Below are positions 33,443 to 40,401 of a stretch of 44,627 nucleotides of DNA, one piece after another. This DNA is from Thermoplasmata archaeon. Lineage in GTDB: Archaea; Thermoplasmatota; Thermoplasmata; RBG-16-68-12. The stretch lies in assembly GCA_036395115.1 (NCBI GenBank), contig DASWDU010000020.1, positions 1 through 44,627 on the forward strand, written 5' to 3'. Position 1 is the stretch's first letter. Every line of letters begins with the position of its first letter. The notes below the pieces were generated by a model that was not told where the DNA came from, did no database searches, and saw only the letters and a program-made list of their open reading frames with translations. Both the position numbers and the translations under genes were made by a program.

Positions 33443-34438
33443 TCAGTCCTCGAAGACCGCGCCGCACTTCGGGCACTTCTCGTCGTCCTCGCCGACGTCG
33501 GCGCCGCAGTTCGTGCAGGTGAACGCGGCGGCCTTCGACGCCTTGCCGCCCGCTTCCGTCGGTTTCTCGACGGCCTTGTTCCCGGGTTCCGGCACGGGCT
33601 TCTCCTTCGGGATTTCCGTCCCGAGCATCCGCGTCCGGTTGTCCCTCATCCGTCTCGTGTACCACCACATGAAGAGGATGACGAAATAGAAGAGCGCCGG
33701 GAAGGTCATCGAGAGACCCGTATAGTACGTGAAGAACCCGTAGAACGCGGTCCCGGACGCGGTGATCGGGCCGAAGTCGGACGACGTGTAGGTCCAGTTC
33801 CCGGCGTTGTCCGTCACCGAGAACGCGTACCCGTAGATCGATCCGCCGAGCGGGAGGGTTGCCACGTACCATGTGCCGTCCCGGGTGTTCGTCGAACTGT
33901 TCGGCCCCGGGCTGTAGGCCATTGGGAAGGACGGCTGGGACCCCGAAACGCCTTCGATCACGGTGAGATTGAGGGAGACGTTGTACGTGGAGTAGTTGCC
34001 GTCCACCGTCGTGATGAGCCTCACGCGGAACGTGAAGTCCCGGCCCGGATCCGCGTGGTATGGCGACACGGTGCCGTTCTCCAGCGCCATCGTCGGGGCC
34101 GAGGACGGGACCGACGCGCTGCTCAACTCGACCGGGTCGCTCTGCGCGAGGAGCGCCTGCGTCTGCATGGCTCCGGCGAGCAACGTCGCGATGACGAAGA
34201 TGGGCAGCGCGTTCAGCGCGAAATGCCGCATCCGCCGCTCGCCGAAATAGTACGGGATGAGGAAGACGCTGAACGGCATGAGGAACAGGATCAGGCACGC
34301 GAGCGCGCTCGCCGTGAGTACGTAGAGCTGCGCGACGAGTGCGATCAGGATCGCCACATAGACGACCCGGAACCAGCGCGTCCCGCGGAACTTGCGGAAC
34401 TTCGTCCAGAGGTACGCCAGGGCCTCCTGAGAGGTCAC
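33443..34438 (-). CDS. Membrane protein with extracytoplasmic beta domain and C-terminal zinc ribbon
   Basis: Unrecognised 331-aa protein. Helices near 25-65 and 73-95 are followed by an extracytoplasmic region (about 100-240) with many NxS/T sites (ENGTVS, NYSTYNVSLNLT, NWTYTSS). A further helix pair near 240-270 (FYGFFTYYTGLSMTF, ALFYFVILFMWWY) leads to a Pro/Lys linker and a zinc ribbon, CTNCGADV...CPKCGAVF. The YYTGL element before the last helix is also in the small partner of the VIT/vWA protein (7630-8067). The N-glycosylation-type sites suggest an exposed domain; the zinc ribbon should be cytoplasmic. Confidence 0.72.
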   Translation of the reverse strand: MTSQEALAYLWTKFRKFRGTRWFRVVYVAILIALVAQLYVLTASALACLILFLMPFSVFLIPYYFGERRMRHFALNALPIFVIATLLAGAMQTQALLAQSDPVELSSASVPSSAPTMALENGTVSPYHADPGRDFTFRVRLITTVDGNYSTYNVSLNLTVIEGVSGSQPSFPMAYSPGPNSSTNTRDGTWYVATLPLGGSIYGYAFSVTDNAGNWTYTSSDFGPITASGTAFYGFFTYYTGLSMTFPALFYFVILFMWWYTRRMRDNRTRMLGTEIPKEKPVPEPGNKAVEKPTEAGGKASKAAAFTCTNCGADVGEDDEKCPKCGAVFED

Positions 34439-34525
34439 GGAACCGCGCGATGCGGGCGACTCGATAAATAGTTATGCCGCAGCGCCTGGAGACACGCTCC
34501 TCCATTCGAATTTCGTGGCCGAACG

Positions 34526-34534
34526 TTCTTATAG
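34526..34534 (+). promoter_or_regulatory. Archaeal box A for carbamate kinase
   Basis: TTCTTATAG at 34526-34534 would place a transcript start near 34557; a GGAGG ribosome-binding site at 34565-34569 precedes the ATG at 34576. Confidence 0.5.
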
Positions 34535-34575
34535 ACTCCGAAAAATAGTGCGGGCCTTCCGCCCGGAGGCGGACG

Positions 34576-35520
34576 ATGAAACAAGTCGTCGTGGCAATTG
34601 GCGGGAACGCGCTCCTGCCCGTCGGCGAAGCGGGGGACGCGGCGAGCCAGCGCCGGCGCATCGAGACGACGTCCGCGCGGCTCGCGGAGCTCGTCCAAGC
34701 GGGGTACGACCTCGTCGTGACGCACGGGAACGGGCCCCAGGTCGGCAACATCCTCGTGCAGAACGAGGAGAGCCGCCATCTCGTGCCGGCGATGCCCCTC
34801 GACGTCTGCGGCGCGGAGAGCCAGGCGCAGATCGGGTACCTGCTCGCTCAGGCGCTGCGGAACGAGTTCGCGGACCGAGGCATCGACCGCGACGTCGCGT
34901 GCGTCGTCACGCAGGTGCTCGTGGACGCGGACGACCCCGCGTTCGCGAATCCAACGAAGCCGATCGGGCCGTACTACGCCCGCGAGGACGAGATCATCGT
35001 GAAGCGCGCGAAGGGCTGGAAGATGGCGTCCGACCCGCGGGGCGGGTGGCGGCGGGTCGTGCCGTCGCCGCATCCGAAGGACGTCGTCGAGAGGGACGTC
35101 ATCATGCGGCTCGTCGGGAACGGCGACGGACGCGTCGTGATCGCTGCAGGCGGCGGCGGGATCCCCGTCGTCCGGAGGGGCTCTCGCCTCGTGGGCGTCG
35201 AGGCGGTGATCGACAAGGACCTCGCGGCCGCGGTCCTTGCGCGCGCGATCGGATGGAAGCACCTCGCGATCGCGACGGACGTCCCCCAGGTCGCCCTCGA
35301 TTTCGGCAAGCCGACGCAGCGGTTCCTCGAGCGCCTGACGATTGCGGAGGCGAAGAAGCACCTCGCCGCGGGCCAGTTCCCTCCCGGGAGCATGGGCCCG
35401 AAGGTCGAGGCGGCGATCGAGTTCCTGCAGGGAGGCGGGGAGCGGGTCGTCATCACGGATCTCGAGCACCTCGGGCCCGCGGTCGACGGGAAAGCCGGCA
35501 CCCGCGTCGTGCCGAAGTAG
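34576..35520 (+). CDS. arcC: Carbamate kinase
   Basis: Interconverts carbamoyl phosphate + ADP and carbamate + ATP. The 314-aa protein has the expected amino-acid kinase pattern: VVAIGGNALL at the start, VTHGNGPQVGN, KPIGPYY, AAGGGGIPVV and EAVIDKDLAA, then GSMGPKVEAAIEF near the end. No arcA or arcB gene adjoins it, so whether it works with arginine deiminase, purine breakdown or carbamoyl phosphate synthesis cannot be told from context. ATG 34576 has a GGAGG site 7 nt upstream. Confidence 0.96.
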   Translation: MKQVVVAIGGNALLPVGEAGDAASQRRRIETTSARLAELVQAGYDLVVTHGNGPQVGNILVQNEESRHLVPAMPLDVCGAESQAQIGYLLAQALRNEFADRGIDRDVACVVTQVLVDADDPAFANPTKPIGPYYAREDEIIVKRAKGWKMASDPRGGWRRVVPSPHPKDVVERDVIMRLVGNGDGRVVIAAGGGGIPVVRRGSRLVGVEAVIDKDLAAAVLARAIGWKHLAIATDVPQVALDFGKPTQRFLERLTIAEAKKHLAAGQFPPGSMGPKVEAAIEFLQGGGERVVITDLEHLGPAVDGKAGTRVVPK

Positions 35521-35614
35521 CTCGCCGCGAAGGGGTCGCGGCCGGAAGGAATCCGGACCCGTGGTAACGGGAGACGAATCTTTTTGCGCCGGCCTTGATT
35601 GACACCGCATCGGC

Positions 35615-36721
35615 ATGGCGACGCTCGAGGAGCAGATCCTGTCCATCGAAGACGAGATCCAGCGGACGCCGTACAACAAGGCGACGCAGCATCACATCGG
35701 CAAGCTGAAGGCGAAGCTCGCCCGCCTCAAGGACGAACAGGAAACCCGCCGGCTCAAGTCCGGCGGGGGCGGCCCGAGTTACGCGGTCAAGAAGAGCGGC
35801 AATGCGACGATTGGGCTCGTCGGCTTCCCGTCCGTCGGCAAGTCGACCTTGCTCAACCAGATCACGGACGCGACGAGCGCCGTCGCGGCGTACGACTTCA
35901 CGACCCTCGATGTGATCCCGGGATTGCTGGAACACCGCGGCGCGAAGATCCAGGTCCTCGACATGCCCGGGTTGATCCGCGGCGCCTCGAAGGGCCGCGG
36001 CCGCGGGAAGGAGGTCCTGTCCGTCGCGCGCGCGTGCGATCTGATCGTGCTGATGATCGACGTCTTCGAGACCCATGTCGACGTCCTCGCGGAGGAGCTC
36101 CGGCTCGCGGGGATCCGGCTCAACGAACGTCCGGCGGACGTCACGCTCACGAGGGGCCGCCGCGGGGGCCTCACGATCAACGCGACGCTCCGGCTCACGC
36201 ATCTCGACGAAGAGTTGGTCGCGGACATCTGCCGGGAGTGGGGCTACCTGAACGGCACGGTCGTCATCCGCCAGGACGTCACGGAGGACCAGCTGATCGA
36301 CGTGCTGGCGGGGAACCGCGTGTTCGTGACGGCGTTCGTCGTCGTGAACAAGATCGACCTCGTGTCCTCGGATTACGTGAAGCAGCTCCAGTCGAAGCTG
36401 CCGGACTGGAGGCTCGTCCCGATCTCCGCGGAGAAAGGGGTCGGGCTCACCCGCCTCAAAGACGAGATCTACGAGACCCTCCGGTTCATGCGGATCTTCC
36501 TGAAGCCGCAAGGCAAGGAGGCGGACCTCGCGGACCCGCTGATCGTCAAGGCCGGCTCCGACGTCGGCATGGTGTGCGACGCAATCCACCGCGACTGGCG
36601 ACGCCGCTTCCGGTACGCGAACGTGTGGGGACCGTCCGCGCAGTTCCCTGGCCAGAAGGTTGGCCTGGAGCACCCCCTCCAGGATTCCGACGTCCTCACG
36701 GTTGTCCTGCGGAAAGGGTGA
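35615..36721 (+). CDS. DRG/Rbg-family GTP-binding protein
   Basis: A 368-aa GTPase of the Obg-related DRG family, near-universal in archaea and eukaryotes and linked to ribosome function. An N-terminal helical hairpin (1-50) precedes G1 GFPSVGKST (70-78), the DFTT switch-I region, G3 DMPGLIRGA (116-124), and G4 NKIDLVSS. The last ~75 residues form a TGS domain (MRIFLKPQG to LTVVLRKG). Between G3 and G4 lies the DRG-specific insert with the INATLRLTHLDEE element. Start ATG 35615 lies about 30 nt after a TCTTTTTGC box (leaderless pattern). Confidence 0.95.
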   Translation: MATLEEQILSIEDEIQRTPYNKATQHHIGKLKAKLARLKDEQETRRLKSGGGGPSYAVKKSGNATIGLVGFPSVGKSTLLNQITDATSAVAAYDFTTLDVIPGLLEHRGAKIQVLDMPGLIRGASKGRGRGKEVLSVARACDLIVLMIDVFETHVDVLAEELRLAGIRLNERPADVTLTRGRRGGLTINATLRLTHLDEELVADICREWGYLNGTVVIRQDVTEDQLIDVLAGNRVFVTAFVVVNKIDLVSSDYVKQLQSKLPDWRLVPISAEKGVGLTRLKDEIYETLRFMRIFLKPQGKEADLADPLIVKAGSDVGMVCDAIHRDWRRRFRYANVWGPSAQFPGQKVGLEHPLQDSDVLTVVLRKG

Positions 36722-36924
36722 GCGGACGCGGGCGTTCGTCACGGGCGGCCTTGGACCTCGCAGCGGTCGACATCGTCATCGATGCTTCGAAGGCGCGCAC
36801 GGAACTCGGATGGAGTCCACGACCCTTCGCGGACCGCCTTCTGCAGACGATGGAATGGTACGTGGCTACGTACGGAGATCGGCGGGCCCCGCTCCCGACG
36901 AAGCCTCGTGGTGCTTCCGTGTGA
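36722..36924 (+). pseudogene. Remnant of a NAD-dependent sugar epimerase (both ends joined)
   Basis: Directly after the DRG stop, one frame reads RAFVTGGLG, the start of an extended SDR/epimerase Rossmann fold. Within a few bases another frame continues VDIVIDASKARTELGWSP, PFADRLLQTMEWYVATYG, the typical C-terminal end of such enzymes ('S-KA-ELGW-P', 'L--T--WY'). About 230-250 central residues are missing. The N-terminal end and the C-terminal ~50 residues thus sit side by side, with a frame change, which is the scar of an internal deletion. It ends at 36924 and is not functional. Confidence 0.75.
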
Positions 36925-36940
36925 GAGATTGTCACCCGCG

Positions 36941-37651
36941 TCAACGAATCAATCGGATGATCGCGCCTGCGCCGGCCGTCACCGTGGCGATCGGTTGAAG
37001 GAGAATCCACCCAAGATCGCCGCCTCCGTAGAAGAATAGGACGGGCATAGAAAACACGAAGCTCAATCCGCTTCCGACGAGGGCGAAGTAGAGCGTCCCC
37101 GCGGCAAGGAGGCGACCCTCCGGCCTCGGCCGGAGGAGGGCGACTCCGAAGAGGAGAACCAGCGCGAAGCAAAATGCCGTGAAGAATGCGAAAATGCTGA
37201 CGAATAATGCCAGACGCGATCCGACGAGGCCGATCGCAGCTCCCGCGCAGATGAGGAGGGCACCGAAGCGATTGCGGTCGATGAGTTTCGTCCCGGCAAG
37301 TTCCGCTTCCGTCAGACGGCCAATCCCGGACCCGATGAGTGAGACTGTCATACCGACTACTCCCGCGGTGCCCAAGAGGACGGCGAGGTCTCCGATAAGG
37401 AACGGGCTGCCGAGAAGCCATATGATCCAGAGACTCGACATCCCTCCCAAGAACGCGAAACAGAGGCTCGCCGTGGCGAGGGATTGGCTTCGATGCCACC
37501 CTCCGACCGTCAGCAGCCCGAACAGCAAGACGAGAGCGAAGCACACGGCGGCTAAGAGCGCAGGCGCAAACAGGTAGAACGGAACGGACCCCGCGAGCCC
37601 AAGAAGGGCGCCGAGACAGGTCAAGCCTCCGGGAATTCGGGCGGGATTCAC
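36941..37651 (-). CDS. Multi-helix membrane protein with an internal repeat
   Basis: Unrecognised protein of 236 aa with about eight hydrophobic segments. Two halves look alike: LLAAVCFALVLLFGLLTVGGW and FFTAFCFALVLLFGVALL share a FALVLLFG core. The second half follows a soluble linker (GRLTEAELAGTKLIDRNRFG). The open frame begins at ATG 37702, but that would overlap the synthetase end; GTG 37651 begins VNPARIPGG and leaves a 13-nt gap, and is preferred. Base use is less GC-rich than the synthetase. Substrate unknown. Confidence 0.65.
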   Translation of the reverse strand: MNPARIPGGLTCLGALLGLAGSVPFYLFAPALLAAVCFALVLLFGLLTVGGWHRSQSLATASLCFAFLGGMSSLWIIWLLGSPFLIGDLAVLLGTAGVVGMTVSLIGSGIGRLTEAELAGTKLIDRNRFGALLICAGAAIGLVGSRLALFVSIFAFFTAFCFALVLLFGVALLRPRPEGRLLAAGTLYFALVGSGLSFVFSMPVLFFYGGGDLGWILLQPIATVTAGAGAIIRLIR

Positions 37652-37664
37652 GTGAATCCTCAGA

Positions 37665-39974
37665 TCACGCGAGTCGATGCATTCGACGCAGGTCCCCTTC
37701 AAAAGCCTTCAGTTCGTACGGGACGACGACCCCGGAGAGTTCCGTATTGAGCGGCAGGCCCTGGTCCCGCTTCTTTCTCCATACCTCGGCGTTGAAAGAC
37801 ACAATCCCATCCGTGAAGTCCGCGCGCGACGCCGGGATGCCGTCCCGAGGCATGGGGAAGCGCTCCGCGTGGATGCCGCCTCCGTACACGGCGCGCCAGA
37901 TCTTGTCCGTGGAGAACGGCACGATCGGGGCGAGGAGCCGCAGCAGATCCCGGAGGCAGGCGTGGAGCGTCCACCGCGCCCCCGTGTCGCCCTCGTAGGC
38001 GCGGGCCTTCACCATCTCGACGTAGTGCGGCGCGAACAGATTCCAGACGAAGTCCCGACATCGGTTCGACGGGAGGAAAAGGTTCAGGTCTTCGTACGCG
38101 CCGCGGCAGGTCTCGACGAGGCGGTTCATCTCGGCGAGGATCCACTCGTCCGTGGGCTGGAGTTTCCCCGCCTCCGGCTCATCGAAGGAGGAGATGAACC
38201 GTGCGACGTTCCAGAGTTTCGTGACGAACTTCGCGGCGCCGCCGATCTTCGCCTCGCTGACGTTGAAGTCCTCCCCCGGATTCGTCTCGCCCGCGACGAA
38301 GGCCCGGATCGCGTCCGCGCCGTACTTCCGGATCAGGGGCCACGGGTCGATGACGTTGCCGAGGGTGCGGTGCATCGCGCGACCGCGGGCGTCGAGGCCG
38401 AGGCCGTGGATGAACACCCGATGGAACGGCTTCGAGCGGCGGACGACCCATGATTTGAGCGTCGTATAGTACAGCCACGTCCGGACGATCTCGCGGCCTT
38501 GCGGCCGCAAGGAGACGGGAAACGTCGCTGCGAAGAAGGCCTCGTCTTTGCCGTATCGGGTGAGGAAGAGGTTCGAAACGCTGGAGTCCATCCACGTGTC
38601 GAAGACGCGGTCCTCCCCGATGAACTCCTTCCCACCGCACTTCGGGCACTCGTCGAACGGAGCAGGGTCCTTCCACGGACGGTAGTACTTTCCCGGCGGC
38701 GGCGCGAGCGTCTCGCCGCACGCCTTGCAGTACCACAACGGGATCTCCGTGTGGTAGTACCGCCGTCGGGAGATCGGCCAGTCGATCGTCAGGCTGTCCA
38801 TCCAATCCAAGAGGAGCTGCCGATGGCGCGTCGGCCGGAACTCCATCTCGTGCGCGAGGCGCCTCAGGTCGTCGCGGAACTCGAGCTGCTTCATGTACCA
38901 CGCGTCCGAGGAGATGAACTCGATCGGGTTCAGGGAGCGCGAGCATGTCGGCGTCATGTGCTGGATCGGTTCGACCTTCTCCAGCGAGTCCGCGGCGCGG
39001 AGTTCCTCGATCGCCTTCTTGCGCGCGGCCTCGACCTTCAGGCCCTTCAGCGAGCCGGCGGCCGGCGTCATGCGGCCGGACTCGTCGATCGCCTTGACCG
39101 GCTCGAGGCGCAGCTCGCGGAACAGCGCGAGGTCGACCATGTCGCCGTACGAGCAGATCATCGCGGCGCCGCTGCCGAACTCCGGCTTGGCCATCGCGTG
39201 CGGGACGATCGGCACCTCGTGGCCGTAGAGCGGCACACGAGCCCGTTTCCCATGGAGGCCCGCGAAACGCGCGTCGTCAGGATGGACGATGATCGCCCGG
39301 CATGCGGCGAGCAGCTCCGGCCGCGTCGTGGCGATTTGGATCTCCCCGCCCGACGTCAGCGGGAACCGCATCGTCACGAGGCTCGACGGCCGCTCCTCGT
39401 ACTCGATGTCCGCTTCGGCGAGGGGCGTCTCGCACACGGGGCACCAGAAGGTCGGCCGCTCGCCGCGGTAGAAGAGCCCTTTCGGCCAGAGCTCGAGGAA
39501 GATCGACTGGCTGTACGCGCGGTACTCGTCGGAGTCCGTGTAGTACGTGTGCGCGAAGTCCGCGGACATCCCGACGCGCGTCGCGAGCTCGAGCAATCCG
39601 TTTCCGATCTCCTCGATTTCCTTGCGGCACTCCGCGATGAACGCCTCGCGGTCCCATTTGTGGAGCGGCTTGCCGGTCTTCTTCTCGACCGTGCGCTCGA
39701 TGTTGATCCCGTTCCGGTCGAGGCCGAACGGGAACAGGACGGCGCGTCCGAACATGCGCTGCGCGCGGGCGATCATGTCGATCAGGGAATACGCCATCAC
39801 GGCGCCGACGTGCCAGGAGCCGCTCGGATACGGCGGCGGCGTGTCGATCACGTAGATCGGCTGGCCGGGCTGGGGGTCGAAGCGATACGAGTCCGGCTCC
39901 CGTCTCCAGAGGTCGAGGACTTCTTCCTCGATGGAAGGCTCCCACGCTTTCTCCGGGAGTTTCGCGTCGGCCAT
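37665..39974 (-). CDS. valS: Valyl-tRNA synthetase-like class I aminoacyl-tRNA synthetase with altered KMSKS loop
   Basis: A 769-aa class I synthetase. HIGH motif: TPPPYPSGSWHVGAV (H55 to A58). Editing domain has IATTRPELLAA. Val-type core elements are present: YYTDSDEYR, FWCPVCETPLAEADIEYEE, FDTWMDSSVSNLF, WPISRRRYYHTEIP and a zinc site CKACGE ... CPKCGG. Where KMSKS is expected (before LGNVIDP, about residue 532-536) it reads AMHRT, with both lysines missing. It also lacks the C-terminal coiled coil seen in many bacterial ValS. A TTTTATG box centred about 31 nt upstream supports a near-leaderless ATG at 39974 and not the longer frame from 40046. Either it works with a variant loop or is a paralogue. 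Confidence 0.83.
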   Translation of the reverse strand: MADAKLPEKAWEPSIEEEVLDLWRREPDSYRFDPQPGQPIYVIDTPPPYPSGSWHVGAVMAYSLIDMIARAQRMFGRAVLFPFGLDRNGINIERTVEKKTGKPLHKWDREAFIAECRKEIEEIGNGLLELATRVGMSADFAHTYYTDSDEYRAYSQSIFLELWPKGLFYRGERPTFWCPVCETPLAEADIEYEERPSSLVTMRFPLTSGGEIQIATTRPELLAACRAIIVHPDDARFAGLHGKRARVPLYGHEVPIVPHAMAKPEFGSGAAMICSYGDMVDLALFRELRLEPVKAIDESGRMTPAAGSLKGLKVEAARKKAIEELRAADSLEKVEPIQHMTPTCSRSLNPIEFISSDAWYMKQLEFRDDLRRLAHEMEFRPTRHRQLLLDWMDSLTIDWPISRRRYYHTEIPLWYCKACGETLAPPPGKYYRPWKDPAPFDECPKCGGKEFIGEDRVFDTWMDSSVSNLFLTRYGKDEAFFAATFPVSLRPQGREIVRTWLYYTTLKSWVVRRSKPFHRVFIHGLGLDARGRAMHRTLGNVIDPWPLIRKYGADAIRAFVAGETNPGEDFNVSEAKIGGAAKFVTKLWNVARFISSFDEPEAGKLQPTDEWILAEMNRLVETCRGAYEDLNLFLPSNRCRDFVWNLFAPHYVEMVKARAYEGDTGARWTLHACLRDLLRLLAPIVPFSTDKIWRAVYGGGIHAERFPMPRDGIPASRADFTDGIVSFNAEVWRKKRDQGLPLNTELSGVVVPYELKAFEGDLRRMHRLA

Positions 39975-40002
39975 GCGCGTCTCGGCGGACAGCCCCGGAG
40001 GC

Positions 40003-40010
40003 CATAAAAG
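40003..40010 (-). promoter_or_regulatory. Archaeal box A for valS
   Basis: On the minus strand CTTTTATG, about 31 nt before the ATG at 39974; supports that start and a very short leader. Confidence 0.5.
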
Positions 40011-40075
40011 GATTGTTTCGGGGGCGACGCGAGTTGTTTCGCACACCCCACCGGAAGCCTGAGGACCTCCGTCGA

Positions 40076-40097
40076 TATACCTCTACTTAGAGGTATA
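40076..40097. repeat. Perfect 22-bp palindrome, copy 1
   Basis: TATACCTCTA-CT-TAGAGGTATA: two perfect 10-bp arms around a 2-bp centre. It ends 4 nt before the ATG of the small gene at 40102. The minus strand of its right end reads TTTATACC, a good box A. A related copy lies at 40351-40372. Its form is that of a site for a dimeric DNA-binding protein. Confidence 0.8.
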
Positions 40098-40101
40098 AAC
40101 G

Positions 40102-40365
40102 ATGGAAATCGGATGCGGCGCGCGGGTCCGCGACTTCGACGGGCGGCGGTACTTCTACTTCTGGCACTACGAGCGGACGAACGGTCGGTCGGCGCGCCAC
40201 GAGGACTACGTCGGCCGCGTCGGATCGGATCGGGCGAAGCAGGAGCTGCTCCGCCGGATCGCGGCCTACCATCGGCGGGTCGAGCAAGAATTCGCGCGGC
40301 GCCGGGCCAAGATCGAGCAGGCCATCGCATCCGCGACCGCGGACGGGCGGCATACCGACACTTAG
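40102..40365 (+). CDS. Small basic protein lying between two palindromes
   Basis: Unrecognised 87-aa protein. A short aromatic, beta-like N-terminal part (GRRYFYFWHYERTNGRSA) with YVGRVGS is followed by a long basic helix (ELLRRIAAYHRRVEQEFARR...). Such a beta-hairpin plus Arg-rich helix fits a DNA- or RNA-binding protein, for example the N-terminal arm of an integrase-like protein, but no family can be named. The ATG at 40102 comes 4 nt after palindrome copy 1 and the TAG stop (40363-40365) lies within copy 2. Its own promoter is not clear, because the TATA in the palindrome is too close to the ATG. Confidence 0.5.
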   Translation: MEIGCGARVRDFDGRRYFYFWHYERTNGRSARHEDYVGRVGSDRAKQELLRRIAAYHRRVEQEFARRRAKIEQAIASATADGRHTDT

Positions 40366-40372
40366 AGGTATA
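40351..40372. repeat. 22-bp palindrome, copy 2 (imperfect)
   Basis: Matches copy 1 at 18 of 22 positions; the right 13 bases (ACTTAGAGGTATA) are identical. It overlaps the stop codon of the small gene at 40102-40365. Centre-to-centre distance to copy 1 is 275 bp. Confidence 0.7.
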
Positions 40373-40401
40373 TTCCCGCGGCGGCCTTCCCGAATCGCGG
40401 G

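Noticed and set aside
36660-36998. A separate short gene after the DRG GTPase
   Set aside because: The only meaningful part is RAFVTGGLG; the rest is out of frame with the epimerase C-terminus, so it is best described as one remnant.
40076-40372. Two-repeat CRISPR-like unit
   Set aside because: Only two copies, 253 bp between them, a gene in the interval and no spacer pattern or cas genes.
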